From contig QNZV01000114.1 in NCBI GenBank assembly GCA_003978395.1, positions 1-36,070 on the forward strand: a stretch of DNA of 36,070 nt, written 5' to 3'. The stretch comes from Sulfurovum sp. GTDB taxonomy: Bacteria; Campylobacterota; Campylobacteria; Campylobacterales; Sulfurovaceae. Below the pieces are notes generated by a model, which saw only the letters and a list, made by a program, of their open reading frames with translations, was not told where the DNA came from and did no database searches. A program made the position numbers and the translations under genes. Shown piece by piece: positions 15,708 through 23,409 of this stretch. Position 1 is the first letter of the stretch. Each line of letters begins with the position of its first letter.

Positions 15708-16199
15708 TTAATCTTTAACTCGATAAGTTACAATTTTTTTAACCGTCGCTTCTGAACAGAAGAACATCGCTTCAAAAATAGGGTTTAGCTTTACAGTTGT
15801 CTCATCTACTGTTTCAAATACTTTAAAATCAAAACCCTCGCCATCATCTCTAAAGTTTGGGCGTACTGAAAATGTAATTGGACTTAGAGTTCGAATAAGG
15901 TTTAAAATACGTTTATACTCTTTTCCCTCTTTATCAATTAAGAGGTTTGAGCGTTTTTCATTTCTAATTTTTTCAATAAGTTGCACTTTGTCATTAAAAA
16001 TTGTCTTTCCCCATCGTATATTTCCAAATTCAAATAAAAAGTCTTGATGAGGAGTACAAAGAGGCTCTTTGGTTGCAGAACGAAGAGCATGGATAAGTTG
16101 AAGAAAAAAGTTTACACCACCATAATTATTTGCACAGGTAAGTAAAAGGGTATGATAGTGGGCTTTCTCACTGTCACTTAGATTGTTAAAGTCACACAT
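15708..16199 (-). CDS. Conserved-looking cytosolic protein of unknown function
   Basis: I do not recognise this family. The start is set at ATG 16199 (MCDFNNLSDSEKAHYHTLLL) because AAGGA lies 5 nt upstream. The open frame extends 27 codons further to ATG 16280, which has no ribosome site. The resulting 163-residue protein has no signal peptide or membrane helix. It combines an N-terminal helical half (NYGGVNFFLQLIHALRSATKEP) with a strand-rich C-terminal half (PITFSVRPNFRDDGEGFDFKVFETVDETTVKLNPIFEAMFF). It lies 58 bp upstream of ribE on the same strand and could be co-transcribed with it. No functional inference is offered. Confidence 0.72.
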   Translation of the reverse strand: MCDFNNLSDSEKAHYHTLLLTCANNYGGVNFFLQLIHALRSATKEPLCTPHQDFLFEFGNIRWGKTIFNDKVQLIEKIRNEKRSNLLIDKEGKEYKRILNLIRTLSPITFSVRPNFRDDGEGFDFKVFETVDETTVKLNPIFEAMFFCSEATVKKIVTYRVKD

Positions 16200-16321
16200 A
16201 GACTTCCTTTGTATATAAAGTATGGAATTATACTGAATTGATTTAAATTTTTCTTCTATTTTCTCAAAATTGACAATCATTCGATTTTTAATATAATATT
16301 AATACTTAATATATTTTTAAG

Positions 16322-16327
16322 TATAAT
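16322..16327 (+). promoter_or_regulatory. -10 element for the EcsC gene pair
   Basis: TATAAT in an AT-rich stretch, 32 bp before the ATG at 16360, with AAGGA as ribosome site about 7 nt from the start. No clear -35 box. It lies in the divergent gap 16200-16359, which holds no gene. Confidence 0.5.
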
Positions 16328-16359
16328 CTTTTCTATATAAAAACAATAAGGAATAATAT

Positions 16360-16704
16360 ATGTTTAAGAGTCTGCTCAATAAAGGAAAAGATTTAACTCT
16401 CTCTTTGGCTATTAAAAAAGTGATAAATAAGAAAATAGAAAAATTTGGAGAGATTTCTAAATTAGATTTTAATACTAATACCAAAACAATTGATATTGAA
16501 GTTGAACTTAAAGGAGAAAACAAGATATTAAAAATTTTTGTAGACCAATATGAGATAAAAGAAGAAAATTCTCGACACTACTTAATTATTAATCATATTA
16601 AAAGTTCAAAAGAATGGCTTACATCTCTATTAGAAGAGTATGTTAACAACGAAAACTTTGAAGTTCCAAGTGAATATGTAAAAATTTTAAAAGCAGTTAT
16701 TTAA
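16360..16704 (+). CDS. Small conserved partner of an EcsC-family protein, function unknown
   Basis: A 114-residue soluble protein. Residues 1-35 are a basic helix (SLLNKGKDLTLSLAIKKVINKKIEKFG). Residues 36-85 form a beta meander (LDFNTNTKTIDIEVELKGENKILKI and later YLIINHI), and a helical tail follows (WLTSLLEEYVNN). There is no signal peptide or membrane segment. The stop overlaps the start of the EcsC gene in a TAATG arrangement, which argues for coupled translation and a shared role. From memory, genes of this kind are found next to EcsC genes in some gammaproteobacteria; I cannot check this. Translation starts after a good AAGGA site. Confidence 0.7.
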   Translation: MFKSLLNKGKDLTLSLAIKKVINKKIEKFGEISKLDFNTNTKTIDIEVELKGENKILKIFVDQYEIKEENSRHYLIINHIKSSKEWLTSLLEEYVNNENFEVPSEYVKILKAVI

Positions 16705-17576
16705 TGGTTAAGGCAATTAAAAAAATATTTTCTTCAAAAGAGAAAACAATAAAAGTTGAGATAAAAAGAATGAATAGTCAGGAACTTAAAGAGCTTGAAA
16801 AAGCTAAGAAGATTTTGGAAAACCCAAGTTTGTCTATAAAATTAGCAAATTATATAGGTCGTCCCATAGAACAATTGATTGAGAAAATAGATTCCAAACA
16901 AGTAACAAAAATTACAGAAAAAGCATTACAAAAATCACTTAGTCTTGCTATATCTTCTTTGGATAAAGAGAGAGGTAGTAAAGTTTCTAATGGAAAACAT
17001 AAATTTATGACCAGCCTAAGTGGAGGGATTGGTGGTTTTTTTGGACTCTCGGCTTTAGCCATTGAACTTCCTATCTCTACAACTATTATGTTGCGAAGTA
17101 TTGCTGATATTGCAAACTCTCAAGGTCATAACTTAAATAAGATAGAGACAAAAATAGCATGTTTAGAAGTTTTCTCTTTAGGAAGTAGTAAAAGTAAAAC
17201 AGATGATGGAGCAGAGAGTGCTTATTTCACAGCAAGAGGAGCAATCTCTTTAGAGATGAAATTAGCAACAGATGCTGTAGTTGGCATGAGTGAAAAAGCT
17301 ATTCAAGATGCTATTGCAAAGGGGAATCTTCCTATTTTTGTAAAAATTATAGAGACTATTGCTTCACGATTTGGTATTACTGTTTCTGAAAAATTAGTAG
17401 CTCAAGCTGTTCCTATTATTGGTGCTGTTGGTGGAGCCAGCATCAATTTAATGTTTATGAATCATTTTCAAGATATGGCAGAAGGACATTTTATTGTTAA
17501 AAGACTCGAAAAAAAATATGGATTAGAGATGGTAAAGAGTGAATATAATGCATTGAAGATTAAAAATAATAATTGA
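16704..17576 (+). CDS. EcsC-family protein
   Basis: This 290-residue protein matches the EcsC family. It has a glycine- and alanine-rich amphipathic core (SGGIGGFFGLSALAIELPISTTIMLRSIADIA, residues about 94-125). The C-terminal part has the typical RFGITVSEKLVAQAVPIIGAVGGASINLMFMNHFQDMAEGHF segment. EcsC was named from the Bacillus Ecs transporter locus, but here no ABC transporter is present and the biochemical role is unknown. The N-terminal 60 residues are basic and helical. It is the second gene of a two-gene unit, overlapping the upstream small gene by one base, and is followed by a strong intrinsic terminator. Confidence 0.85.
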   Translation: MVKAIKKIFSSKEKTIKVEIKRMNSQELKELEKAKKILENPSLSIKLANYIGRPIEQLIEKIDSKQVTKITEKALQKSLSLAISSLDKERGSKVSNGKHKFMTSLSGGIGGFFGLSALAIELPISTTIMLRSIADIANSQGHNLNKIETKIACLEVFSLGSSKSKTDDGAESAYFTARGAISLEMKLATDAVVGMSEKAIQDAIAKGNLPIFVKIIETIASRFGITVSEKLVAQAVPIIGAVGGASINLMFMNHFQDMAEGHFIVKRLEKKYGLEMVKSEYNALKIKNNN

Positions 17577-17596
17577 TAACTCCTAATTCTACAGAG

Positions 17597-17636
17597 AAAT
17601 CTGGCTTTTTGAACCTAAAAAAGCCAGATTTTTTTT
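17597..17636 (+). terminator. Strong intrinsic terminator after the EcsC gene
   Basis: AAATCTGGCTTTTT (17597-17610) and AAAAAGCCAGATTT (17618-17631) form a perfect 14-bp stem with a 7-nt loop. It is followed by a run of T to 17636. It lies 20 bp past the EcsC stop. The T-tract is on the plus strand only; convergent moeA ends 39 bp further on. Confidence 0.92.
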
Positions 17637-17674
17637 GATATATTTTTCTCATACGAATAACAAATGTTAAAGAG

Positions 17675-18892
17675 TTAACTCCTTATAAAAAAATCCTCTT
17701 CTTGTCCACTTTGTAAATCTGCTTTTATTGGTATCATTTTTACCACGCTATTTTTTTCTAATATACTTATCTCTTTTGTGACGACTATCATTCCATCTGC
17801 TTGATTTAGTGGCGATACCATTCCTGGTTTTTGATTGGGAATTGGAGTAAAAAAAGTTCCATCCCATGTTCCAAGAATTACAGCATTTTTTCCTGCTCTA
17901 AAAGTATATTCTATACCCATTTTTGTAGAGATAAGTGGATGATAAAAATTTTTGGTACCAGAAAGTTTTAAAATAGTCGGTTTTACAAACATCTCAAAGT
18001 TAACCATAGCTGCCAATGGATTTCCAGGAAGGTTTATAACCAAGCAGTTATCAAGTTTTCCAAAGGTAGTGGGTTTTCCTGGTTTTATGTCTACTTTAGA
18101 GAATAAAATTTCCATTCCTAGCTCTTGAAAGGCTTGGATGGTAAAATCTTTGTCTCCTACAGATACTCCACCAGAGGTTAAAATGAGGTCTGCATCATAG
18201 GCATCTTTAACGCACTCTTTTAATGAACTTAAGTTGTCTCCTGAAGATGATATATAGGAGACATCACAACCAAGCTCTTTGGCACGAGCATAGAACATGG
18301 GTGCATTTGAATTATATAGCTGATGAGCTTCTATCTTTTCATAGTGGGCTTTTAACTCTTCGCCTGTACTAAAGATAACTACTTTTGGCTTTCTATAGAC
18401 TTCTACATGGGTAATACCTTGTGAACTAAGTAGCGCTAAGGTATAGGCAGTTATTTTGGTATTGGCATCTAAAAAAACTTCTCCACTTTTAATATCTTCG
18501 CCTTTCCATCGAATCATCATGTTCATTTTAATACCATTTGGTAATGTAATACCATCTTCATGAACCTCTACATTTTCGATAGGGACAATCGCTTCACAAC
18601 CATTTGGAGTAGGAGCTCCTGTCATTATTTTGACTACTTCTCCTTGACCAAAGCTCTCTTCGGCTCTGTCTCCTGCATAGGTAATCTCTTTTATCTTTAC
18701 CTTTTTACCTGCATCATCTACTTTTACAGCATAACCATCCATCGCTGAATTATCGAATCTTGGTAAATCAAAAGATGCCTTGTACTCTTTTGAAACTATT
18801 GAGCCAATGGACTCTTCTATAGGAATAATGTGTCTACTTTTCTTTTTAATGTTACTATATATAATCTCTAATGCGTCATTAATACTAACCAT
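17675..18892 (-). CDS. moeA: Molybdopterin molybdenumtransferase MoeA
   Basis: MoeA inserts molybdate into adenylylated molybdopterin to finish the molybdenum cofactor. The 405 residues have the full family pattern. These include PRFDNSAMDGYAVK in domain I, VVKIMTGAPTPNGCEAIVPIE and FSTGEEL. The MPT-binding motif LTSGGVSVGDKDF and NLPGNPLAAMVNFEMFV lie in domain III, with a beta-barrel domain IV at the C-terminus. No other Mo-cofactor gene is near. It is transcribed toward the EcsC terminator and diverges from the membrane-protein gene at 18981. The presence of moeA implies molybdo- or tungsto-enzymes in the genome. Confidence 0.95.
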   Translation of the reverse strand: MVSINDALEIIYSNIKKKSRHIIPIEESIGSIVSKEYKASFDLPRFDNSAMDGYAVKVDDAGKKVKIKEITYAGDRAEESFGQGEVVKIMTGAPTPNGCEAIVPIENVEVHEDGITLPNGIKMNMMIRWKGEDIKSGEVFLDANTKITAYTLALLSSQGITHVEVYRKPKVVIFSTGEELKAHYEKIEAHQLYNSNAPMFYARAKELGCDVSYISSSGDNLSSLKECVKDAYDADLILTSGGVSVGDKDFTIQAFQELGMEILFSKVDIKPGKPTTFGKLDNCLVINLPGNPLAAMVNFEMFVKPTILKLSGTKNFYHPLISTKMGIEYTFRAGKNAVILGTWDGTFFTPIPNQKPGMVSPLNQADGMIVVTKEISILEKNSVVKMIPIKADLQSGQEEDFFIRS

Positions 18893-18926
18893 AAATATAC
18901 CTTATAATTTTATCAAACTATTATAG

Positions 18927-18932
18927 TATAAT
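18927..18932 (+). promoter_or_regulatory. -10 element for the 18981 membrane-protein gene and rsmE
   Basis: TATAAT lies 48 bp before the ATG at 18981, inside the 88-bp gap between the divergent moeA and this gene. AAGGA follows as ribosome site. No clear -35 sequence. Confidence 0.5.
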
Positions 18933-18980
18933 TCGCGTAAAATAAAATAGGTTTGTATCAAATCTAAATAAGGATTATAT

Positions 18981-19412
18981 ATGTTTGGTGAATTTGACGA
19001 GATGATTATATATCATGCAGTTTTATTAAAAGCGATGTTGGGAGTATTGGTAGTTGGTATGATTATCCCTTTTTTAACTTCAGAGTGTTCTAAAACTATT
19101 AAACGTATGCGTATTTATATGTTTGTATCTCATGGTTTGATTACGATGATAGGATTTACAGGATTGATTGCTTTTGTTTTTGCAAAGATGGATTTAAGCA
19201 TTGATATTATTATGATGATTGTTGCTTTCTTTGTCATGATTATGGTAGAAGTCTTAAAATATAAAAAGATTTTAAAAGCAGGAAACAGAGAAGATTGTGC
19301 AAAAAAAGCTAAAACCTCAGCTATTATTTTTACGCTTATCAATATTGCAATTATTGCAGGATTGGTTGTCTATAAAATTATGGAAGCGAAAAGTGCAATA
19401 TCTGCAACATAA
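18981..19412 (+). CDS. Four-helix integral membrane protein of unknown function
   Basis: A 143-residue hydrophobic protein with four predicted membrane helices at about 13-33, 45-67, 73-92 and 112-131. A basic loop follows the first helix (KTIKRMR) and another the third (KYKKILKAGNREDCAKKAK), which places both on the cytoplasmic side. H12 and H51 sit near helix ends, but no haem- or metal-binding pattern is clear. I cannot name the family. It has its own promoter-like sequence and AAGGA site. The last 20 bp overlap the start of rsmE, whose ribosome site lies within this gene, so the two are translationally linked. Confidence 0.75.
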   Translation: MFGEFDEMIIYHAVLLKAMLGVLVVGMIIPFLTSECSKTIKRMRIYMFVSHGLITMIGFTGLIAFVFAKMDLSIDIIMMIVAFFVMIMVEVLKYKKILKAGNREDCAKKAKTSAIIFTLINIAIIAGLVVYKIMEAKSAISAT

Positions 19413-20061
19413 TGAGGCAGGAGTCTCATCGCTTATTTTAACAGGCGATGAACACCGTTATATCTTCAAAGTTCGCCGTCATAGAGAGGGAGAAACAATA
19501 GCTCTTCGTAATCTTCAAGATGAGCATATTTACCTATATAAAATTACTACTTTAGATAAAAAAGAAGCACATTTAGAGTTAAAAGAGTCAAAAGTATTCA
19601 TCGTCAAGGCTAAAAAAAAGCTACATATTGCATGGTGTGTGATTGACCCAAAAAGTGTTGAAAAAGTTTTGCCCACACTGAATGAGATGGGGGTAGATAA
19701 AATTACTTTTATCTACTGCAGTCGTTCTCAAAAATCTTTTAAACTTGATTTTAAACGTTTAGAAAAGATTCTGTTAAACTCCTCTCAACAGTGTGGAAGA
19801 AGCTCTCTACTTAAACTAGAAATGAACAACTCCTTAGAAGCCTTTTTATCAGAAAATCCTCAAACCATGATGTTGAATTTTTCAGAGTATAGTTTAGATG
19901 CTCATTCAGATAGAGATACCTTTCTCATCGGTTGTGAAGGTGGTTTTACTTCAGAAGAGGTAGCACTATTTGATAGTAAAAATATTGTAGGGTTAGATAC
20001 CTCTCTGATTTTAAAAAGTGAATCAGCAGTTTGTGGGGTAGTAGCAAAGATTCTTTTATAA
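19393..20061 (+). CDS. rsmE: 16S rRNA m3U1498 methyltransferase RsmE (GTG start)
   Basis: RsmE methylates N3 of U1498 in 16S rRNA (E. coli numbering). The start is placed at GTG 19393, giving the family N-terminus (VQYLQHNEAGVSSLILTGDEHRYIFKVRRHREGE) and 222 residues. GGAAG lies 6 nt upstream. The longer open frame begins 32 codons earlier inside the membrane-protein gene and reads as out-of-frame hydrophobic sequence. A PUA-like domain (1-70) precedes a SPOUT domain with the knot motifs IGCEGGFTSEEV and GLDTSLILKSESAV. The terminal knot has LKSES where many homologues have LRxET, a mild variation. Confidence 0.9.
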   Translation: MQYLQHNEAGVSSLILTGDEHRYIFKVRRHREGETIALRNLQDEHIYLYKITTLDKKEAHLELKESKVFIVKAKKKLHIAWCVIDPKSVEKVLPTLNEMGVDKITFIYCSRSQKSFKLDFKRLEKILLNSSQQCGRSSLLKLEMNNSLEAFLSENPQTMMLNFSEYSLDAHSDRDTFLIGCEGGFTSEEVALFDSKNIVGLDTSLILKSESAVCGVVAKILL

Positions 20062-20119
20062 TCTATAATATAGTGATGAGTGGTTAAAATACTTAAAATA
20101 AAAATTAAGGTATTTACTC

Positions 20120-21460
20120 ATGATATTGACACTTTTAGCACTTCTTACTATCTTATTTATCTCTATTGAACTTCAAAAATATTTTAAAATTCCCTCTCCT
20201 ATTAGTTTGATAGGGTTGAGTTATACTTTTTATTATCTCTTTCCTTCGATGGTTCTCTTTTCAGAAGAGACCTTTGCTGAATTGGTACTTTTTTTAATTC
20301 CTATTCTTATCGCTGCTGATGCCTTGCAACTCAAACTTGAAGATTTAAAAAAGAATGCTTTAAGCCTTATCTATTTGGCTCTTTTTTCGGTAGCAGTCTC
20401 TGTTGCCTTTGGTATCTTTTCAGCCCATACCTTTTTTGCAGAATACAATCTAAGTACAGGGGCAATTATTGCTCTGTTTGCTATGGTTTTAGCCACCGAC
20501 CCTGTCTCTGTTGTCTCTGTCTTTTCTAGTTTCAAAGTACCTCATAAATTAGCTATCCTAGCCGAAGGAGAGTCTCTTTTTAATGATGCTACAGCACTCA
20601 TTATCTTTATGTTTATTGCCATTCCTATGATGAATGGAGTGCATATCGGAGCGTTAGATGTTGTGATTGTATCGTTAAAAGTTATCTCTGTCTCAGTTAT
20701 CATAGGGCTTATTATCGGATTTATAGGGGTTTTTATTATGCGTTTGACTTCTGACCCCATGAGTGAGCTTGTTCTGATTTTACTCACAGCTTATGGGGCA
20801 TTTGAAGTTGCAGAACATTGGCATATGGCAGGGTTATTGGCTGTTATTGTAGCCATTATTACGCTCAATACCATGACTCAAAAATCGTTTGATGACAAAG
20901 AGAGACGCGTGATGAAAGCTAAAAATATTGTAAACCGTGCCAACAAAAGTAAAAAAGTTTTTTCATCAGGTTTTATGAGTGGAATAACACGAAAACTGAG
21001 TTCAGATGTAAGTAGCCTAGAGCGTCATAAACAGAATCTAAACTATGTAGCTGTTCTAGCACTTCTTGCAAATACATTTTTATTTATGTCAATGGCGAGT
21101 ATCGTTCATATTGATTTACTTCTAAAATATCAAACAGAAATTTTACTCATGTTTGCTATTACAACAATTATTAGAGCCTTTATGATGGGAACGTTTGCTC
21201 TTACTTCAAACAAAATTAGAAAGATGACCAATATTGGTTTCCGTTGGTGGTCGGTTCTATTGTTTGCAGGAATCAAAGGTGGACTCTCTATCGTTATGCT
21301 TCAAATGCTTCCAAAAGGCTTTGAACACAAAGAGATGTTTGATGCTATTGTCATTGGGGTTATTCTTGTATCTACTTTTGTTTATGCTTTAGTATTGGTG
21401 GGTATTATTATGTTAAATAAAAAGGCATTTGATAAAGAGGTTGATGCAGAGGTGCATTAA
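20120..21460 (+). CDS. CPA1-family Na+(K+)/H+ antiporter, NhaP-like
   Basis: A 446-residue inner-membrane cation/proton antiporter with about twelve hydrophobic segments. The ion-binding core is visible: ATDPV (D127) in an unwound helix, and GESLFND (N155, D156) in the next, the Asn-Asp pair typical of electroneutral CPA1 exchangers. An arginine-containing late helix (FRWWSVLLFAGIKGGLSIVML) matches the CPA1 GGLR-like region. A charged cytoplasmic loop at about residues 255-300 separates the helix bundles, and the protein ends with a short polar tail. Likely roles are pH and sodium homeostasis; the cation cannot be set from sequence. AAGG lies 9 nt before the ATG. Confidence 0.88.
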   Translation: MILTLLALLTILFISIELQKYFKIPSPISLIGLSYTFYYLFPSMVLFSEETFAELVLFLIPILIAADALQLKLEDLKKNALSLIYLALFSVAVSVAFGIFSAHTFFAEYNLSTGAIIALFAMVLATDPVSVVSVFSSFKVPHKLAILAEGESLFNDATALIIFMFIAIPMMNGVHIGALDVVIVSLKVISVSVIIGLIIGFIGVFIMRLTSDPMSELVLILLTAYGAFEVAEHWHMAGLLAVIVAIITLNTMTQKSFDDKERRVMKAKNIVNRANKSKKVFSSGFMSGITRKLSSDVSSLERHKQNLNYVAVLALLANTFLFMSMASIVHIDLLLKYQTEILLMFAITTIIRAFMMGTFALTSNKIRKMTNIGFRWWSVLLFAGIKGGLSIVMLQMLPKGFEHKEMFDAIVIGVILVSTFVYALVLVGIIMLNKKAFDKEVDAEVH

Positions 21461-21483
21461 AACATTTTTTAAACTAGCTTCGC

Positions 21484-21489
21484 TATAAT
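21484..21489 (+). promoter_or_regulatory. -10 element for rpmE
   Basis: TATAAT lies 120 bp upstream of the rpmE start, just after the antiporter gene ends. It would produce a leader RNA of about 110 nt. The upstream sequence is T-rich without a clear -35 box. Confidence 0.6.
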
Positions 21490-21496
21490 ACGCCCC

Positions 21497-21608
21497 TAAA
21501 ATTGTTGTCTCCTCAATGAAGGTTGCAACAACCTCTAAAATTAGAGAAGAGTCAAATGGCTAGAATAGGTTAGTTGCCTATCAAAAAAATTATTTTAAAG
21601 GTCTAAAA
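21497..21608 (+). promoter_or_regulatory. Structured rpmE leader, candidate ribosomal-protein autoregulatory RNA
   Basis: The untranslated leader of rpmE can fold into three local hairpins. AGGTTG/CAACCT (21520-21534) has a 3-nt loop. CTCTAA/TTAGAG (21533-21546) follows directly. ATAGG/CCTAT (21565-21581) lies 27 nt before the ATG. An upstream TTGTTG (21502-21507) can instead pair with CAACAA (21526-21531), which competes with the first hairpin. L31 leaders are known in several other phyla; whether this one binds L31 is inference. Confidence 0.4.
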
Positions 21609-21806
21609 ATGAGAAAAGATATACATCCAAATTACCAAGAGTGTTCAGTAAAATGTGCATGTGGAAATGAATTTGTAATTAGAAGTATTAAAGAGAAAAT
21701 GACAATTGATATTTGTAATGAGTGTCATCCATTCTTTACAGGTTCAGAGAGAAGAGTTGATGCTGCTGGTAGAATTGACAAATTTAAGAAAAAATACAAT
21801 CTTTAA
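21609..21806 (+). CDS. rpmE: Ribosomal protein bL31, zinc-binding (C+) form
   Basis: A 65-residue large-subunit protein starting [21 protein letters not shown]. The zinc ligands of the C+ paralogue are all there: C16, C18, C36 and C39 (CAC and CNEC), plus the HPFFTG motif. The zinc-free C- form used in zinc limitation would lack them. AAAGG precedes the ATG by 8 nt. It heads the conserved block rpmE-rsmI-rlmB and is followed by a terminator hairpin before rsmI, which suggests rpmE is mainly made as its own transcript with partial read-through. Confidence 0.97.
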   Translation: MRKDIHPNYQECSVKCACGNEFVIRSIKEKMTIDICNECHPFFTGSERRVDAAGRIDKFKKKYNL

Positions 21807-21815
21807 TTGATTGTT

Positions 21816-21843
21816 TGTTCCCTCTTTATTTGGGAACATTTTT
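21816..21843 (+). terminator. Intrinsic terminator after rpmE
   Basis: TGTTCCC (21816-21822) and GGGAACA (21832-21838) form a perfect 7-bp stem with a 9-nt loop, followed by TTTTT. It lies only 10 bp before the rsmI start, so rsmI must depend on read-through or on a promoter overlapping this site. Confidence 0.8.
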
Positions 21844-21853
21844 ATAAAACTAA

Positions 21854-22666
21854 ATGTTAACATTTATCCCCACACCCATTGGAAACCCCCAAGATATTAC
21901 TATTAGAGCTTTACGATATTTCGAAGAAGCAACGCTATTTTTATGTGAAGATACCCGTGAAACAAAAAGATTATTATCTATTTTAGAAGAGCGTTTTGAT
22001 TTTACCTCTCCCAAGGTTGAATTCTTATCCTTTCATGAGCATAATGGAGTAGCACGTCTAAGTGAAATATCTGAACGTCTTAGTCAAGAGAGTGTTGTTT
22101 ATGTTTCAGATGCAGGTATGCCTGTTATTTCTGACCCAGGACAAATTCTGGTTGAGTATTGTCAACAAAACTCTATAGAGTATGATGTGCTTCCAGGTGC
22201 ATCAGCTGTTACTACTGCTTATGCTGCTTCAGGTTTTAAAGAGGGTAGATTTCTTTTCTTTGGTTTTTTACCTCATAAAGGTAGTGAACGCTCCTCATTA
22301 TTAATTGAAGCGATGAATCAAATGGATAATGTTATTTTGTACGAAGCACCTCATCGTATAGAGAAATTAATTGAAGAAATAGCACACATTGATGAGTCCC
22401 GAGAAGTTTTTTTTGCTAAAGAACTTTCCAAAAAATTTCAAAGCTATTATCGAGGAAGTGCCAAAGAGATTTTAGAGCAATTTAAAAGTATTAATTCTAA
22501 AGGTGAATGGGTTGTTGTCATTCAAGCCAAAAAAGAGCAAGCCAAGGCACTTTATGTAGATGATATTTTAGCTTTTGATTTACAACCAAAAGTTAAAGCA
22601 AAACTATTAGCAAAAATAACAGAGAAGTCTACTAAATCATGGTATCAGAAACTGATTAAGAGTTAA
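21854..22666 (+). CDS. rsmI: 16S rRNA 2'-O-ribose C1402 methyltransferase RsmI
   Basis: RsmI uses S-adenosylmethionine to methylate the 2'-OH of C1402 in the 16S rRNA decoding centre. The 270 residues open with LTFIPTPIGNPQDITIRALRYF, the family's glycine-rich signature of the tetrapyrrole-methylase fold. They continue with LCEDTRETKRLL, SFHEHN, VYVSDAGMPVISDPG and DVLPGASAVTTAYAASG. The ILYEAPHRIEKLI block and the FFAKELSKKFQSYYRG segment complete the pattern. The start lies just after the rpmE terminator with no strong ribosome site. It is the second gene of the rpmE-rsmI-rlmB block. Confidence 0.94.
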   Translation: MLTFIPTPIGNPQDITIRALRYFEEATLFLCEDTRETKRLLSILEERFDFTSPKVEFLSFHEHNGVARLSEISERLSQESVVYVSDAGMPVISDPGQILVEYCQQNSIEYDVLPGASAVTTAYAASGFKEGRFLFFGFLPHKGSERSSLLIEAMNQMDNVILYEAPHRIEKLIEEIAHIDESREVFFAKELSKKFQSYYRGSAKEILEQFKSINSKGEWVVVIQAKKEQAKALYVDDILAFDLQPKVKAKLLAKITEKSTKSWYQKLIKS

Positions 22667-22725
22667 ATATTATTCTATTGAATTTTTAATGAGAAGACAC
22701 AGCAAAAATTTGATAAAATCTCTTT

Positions 22726-23409
22726 ATGATTATTTATGGGAAACAAGTCTGTTTACATGCCCTAAAAGAGCATGAATCAGCTATTAAAACAGTATATATT
22801 GCAAAAAAGGGCATTTTGCCTCAAAACCTTTTTGAACATTTTAGAGAAAAAATTAAATTTTTAGAAGAAAAATGGGCTCAAAGTATGAGTAAGGGGGGAA
22901 ATCATCAAGGTCTTTTGATTGAGATGCAACCTTTTACCCAAAGTAACATTTCTACTCTAAAACAAGAAAATTTTATTGTAGTACTGGATACTTTAACTGA
23001 TACAGGTAACATTGGTGCTATTGTACGTTCTGCTCATGCTTTAGGTGCAGATGGTATTATTGCCACAGGTGTAAAGACACTTAACTTTGCTTCAATTATA
23101 AGAACAAGCTCTGGAGCATTAATGGAGATACCTTTTGTTATTATTCCAAATACTTTAGATGTTTTGAATGAATTAAAACAAGTTGGATTTACACTTTACG
23201 GTGCATCTATGGAGGGGACAATGGTTGAGTCATGCCACTTCTCCGATAAAAAAGTATTGGTTTTAGGCTCAGAGGGAAAAGGAATTTCAAAACGTGCAAA
23301 AAACAAAATAGATGAGATGATTTCTATTGGTATGAAGCATGAATTTGATTCATTGAATGTAAGTGCAGCAGCAGCAATTTTAATACACAGGATGGAAAAT
23401 GCAATTTAG
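22726..23409 (+). CDS. rlmB: SpoU-family 23S rRNA 2'-O-methyltransferase, RlmB-like
   Basis: A SPOUT methyltransferase of the TrmH/RlmB group; RlmB methylates the 2'-OH of G2251 in 23S rRNA. The 227 residues comprise an N-terminal L30e-like substrate domain (1-75) and a catalytic knot domain. The three SpoU motifs are present: LDTLTDTGNIGAIVRSAHALG (N95 and R101), VLGSEGKGIS, and SLNVSAAAAILIHRM. TrmH acting on tRNA G18 is an alternative, but the L30e domain and pairing with rsmI favour RlmB. It is preceded by a GATAAAAT sequence that may be a separate -10. The stop overlaps the next gene's start by 11 bp. Confidence 0.87.
   Translation: MIIYGKQVCLHALKEHESAIKTVYIAKKGILPQNLFEHFREKIKFLEEKWAQSMSKGGNHQGLLIEMQPFTQSNISTLKQENFIVVLDTLTDTGNIGAIVRSAHALGADGIIATGVKTLNFASIIRTSSGALMEIPFVIIPNTLDVLNELKQVGFTLYGASMEGTMVESCHFSDKKVLVLGSEGKGISKRAKNKIDEMISIGMKHEFDSLNVSAAAAILIHRMENAI

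Noticed and set aside
19297-19392. Upstream extension of rsmE (32 codons)
   Set aside because: It lies out of frame within the membrane-protein gene. The GTG at 19393 has a good ribosome site and gives the family N-terminus.
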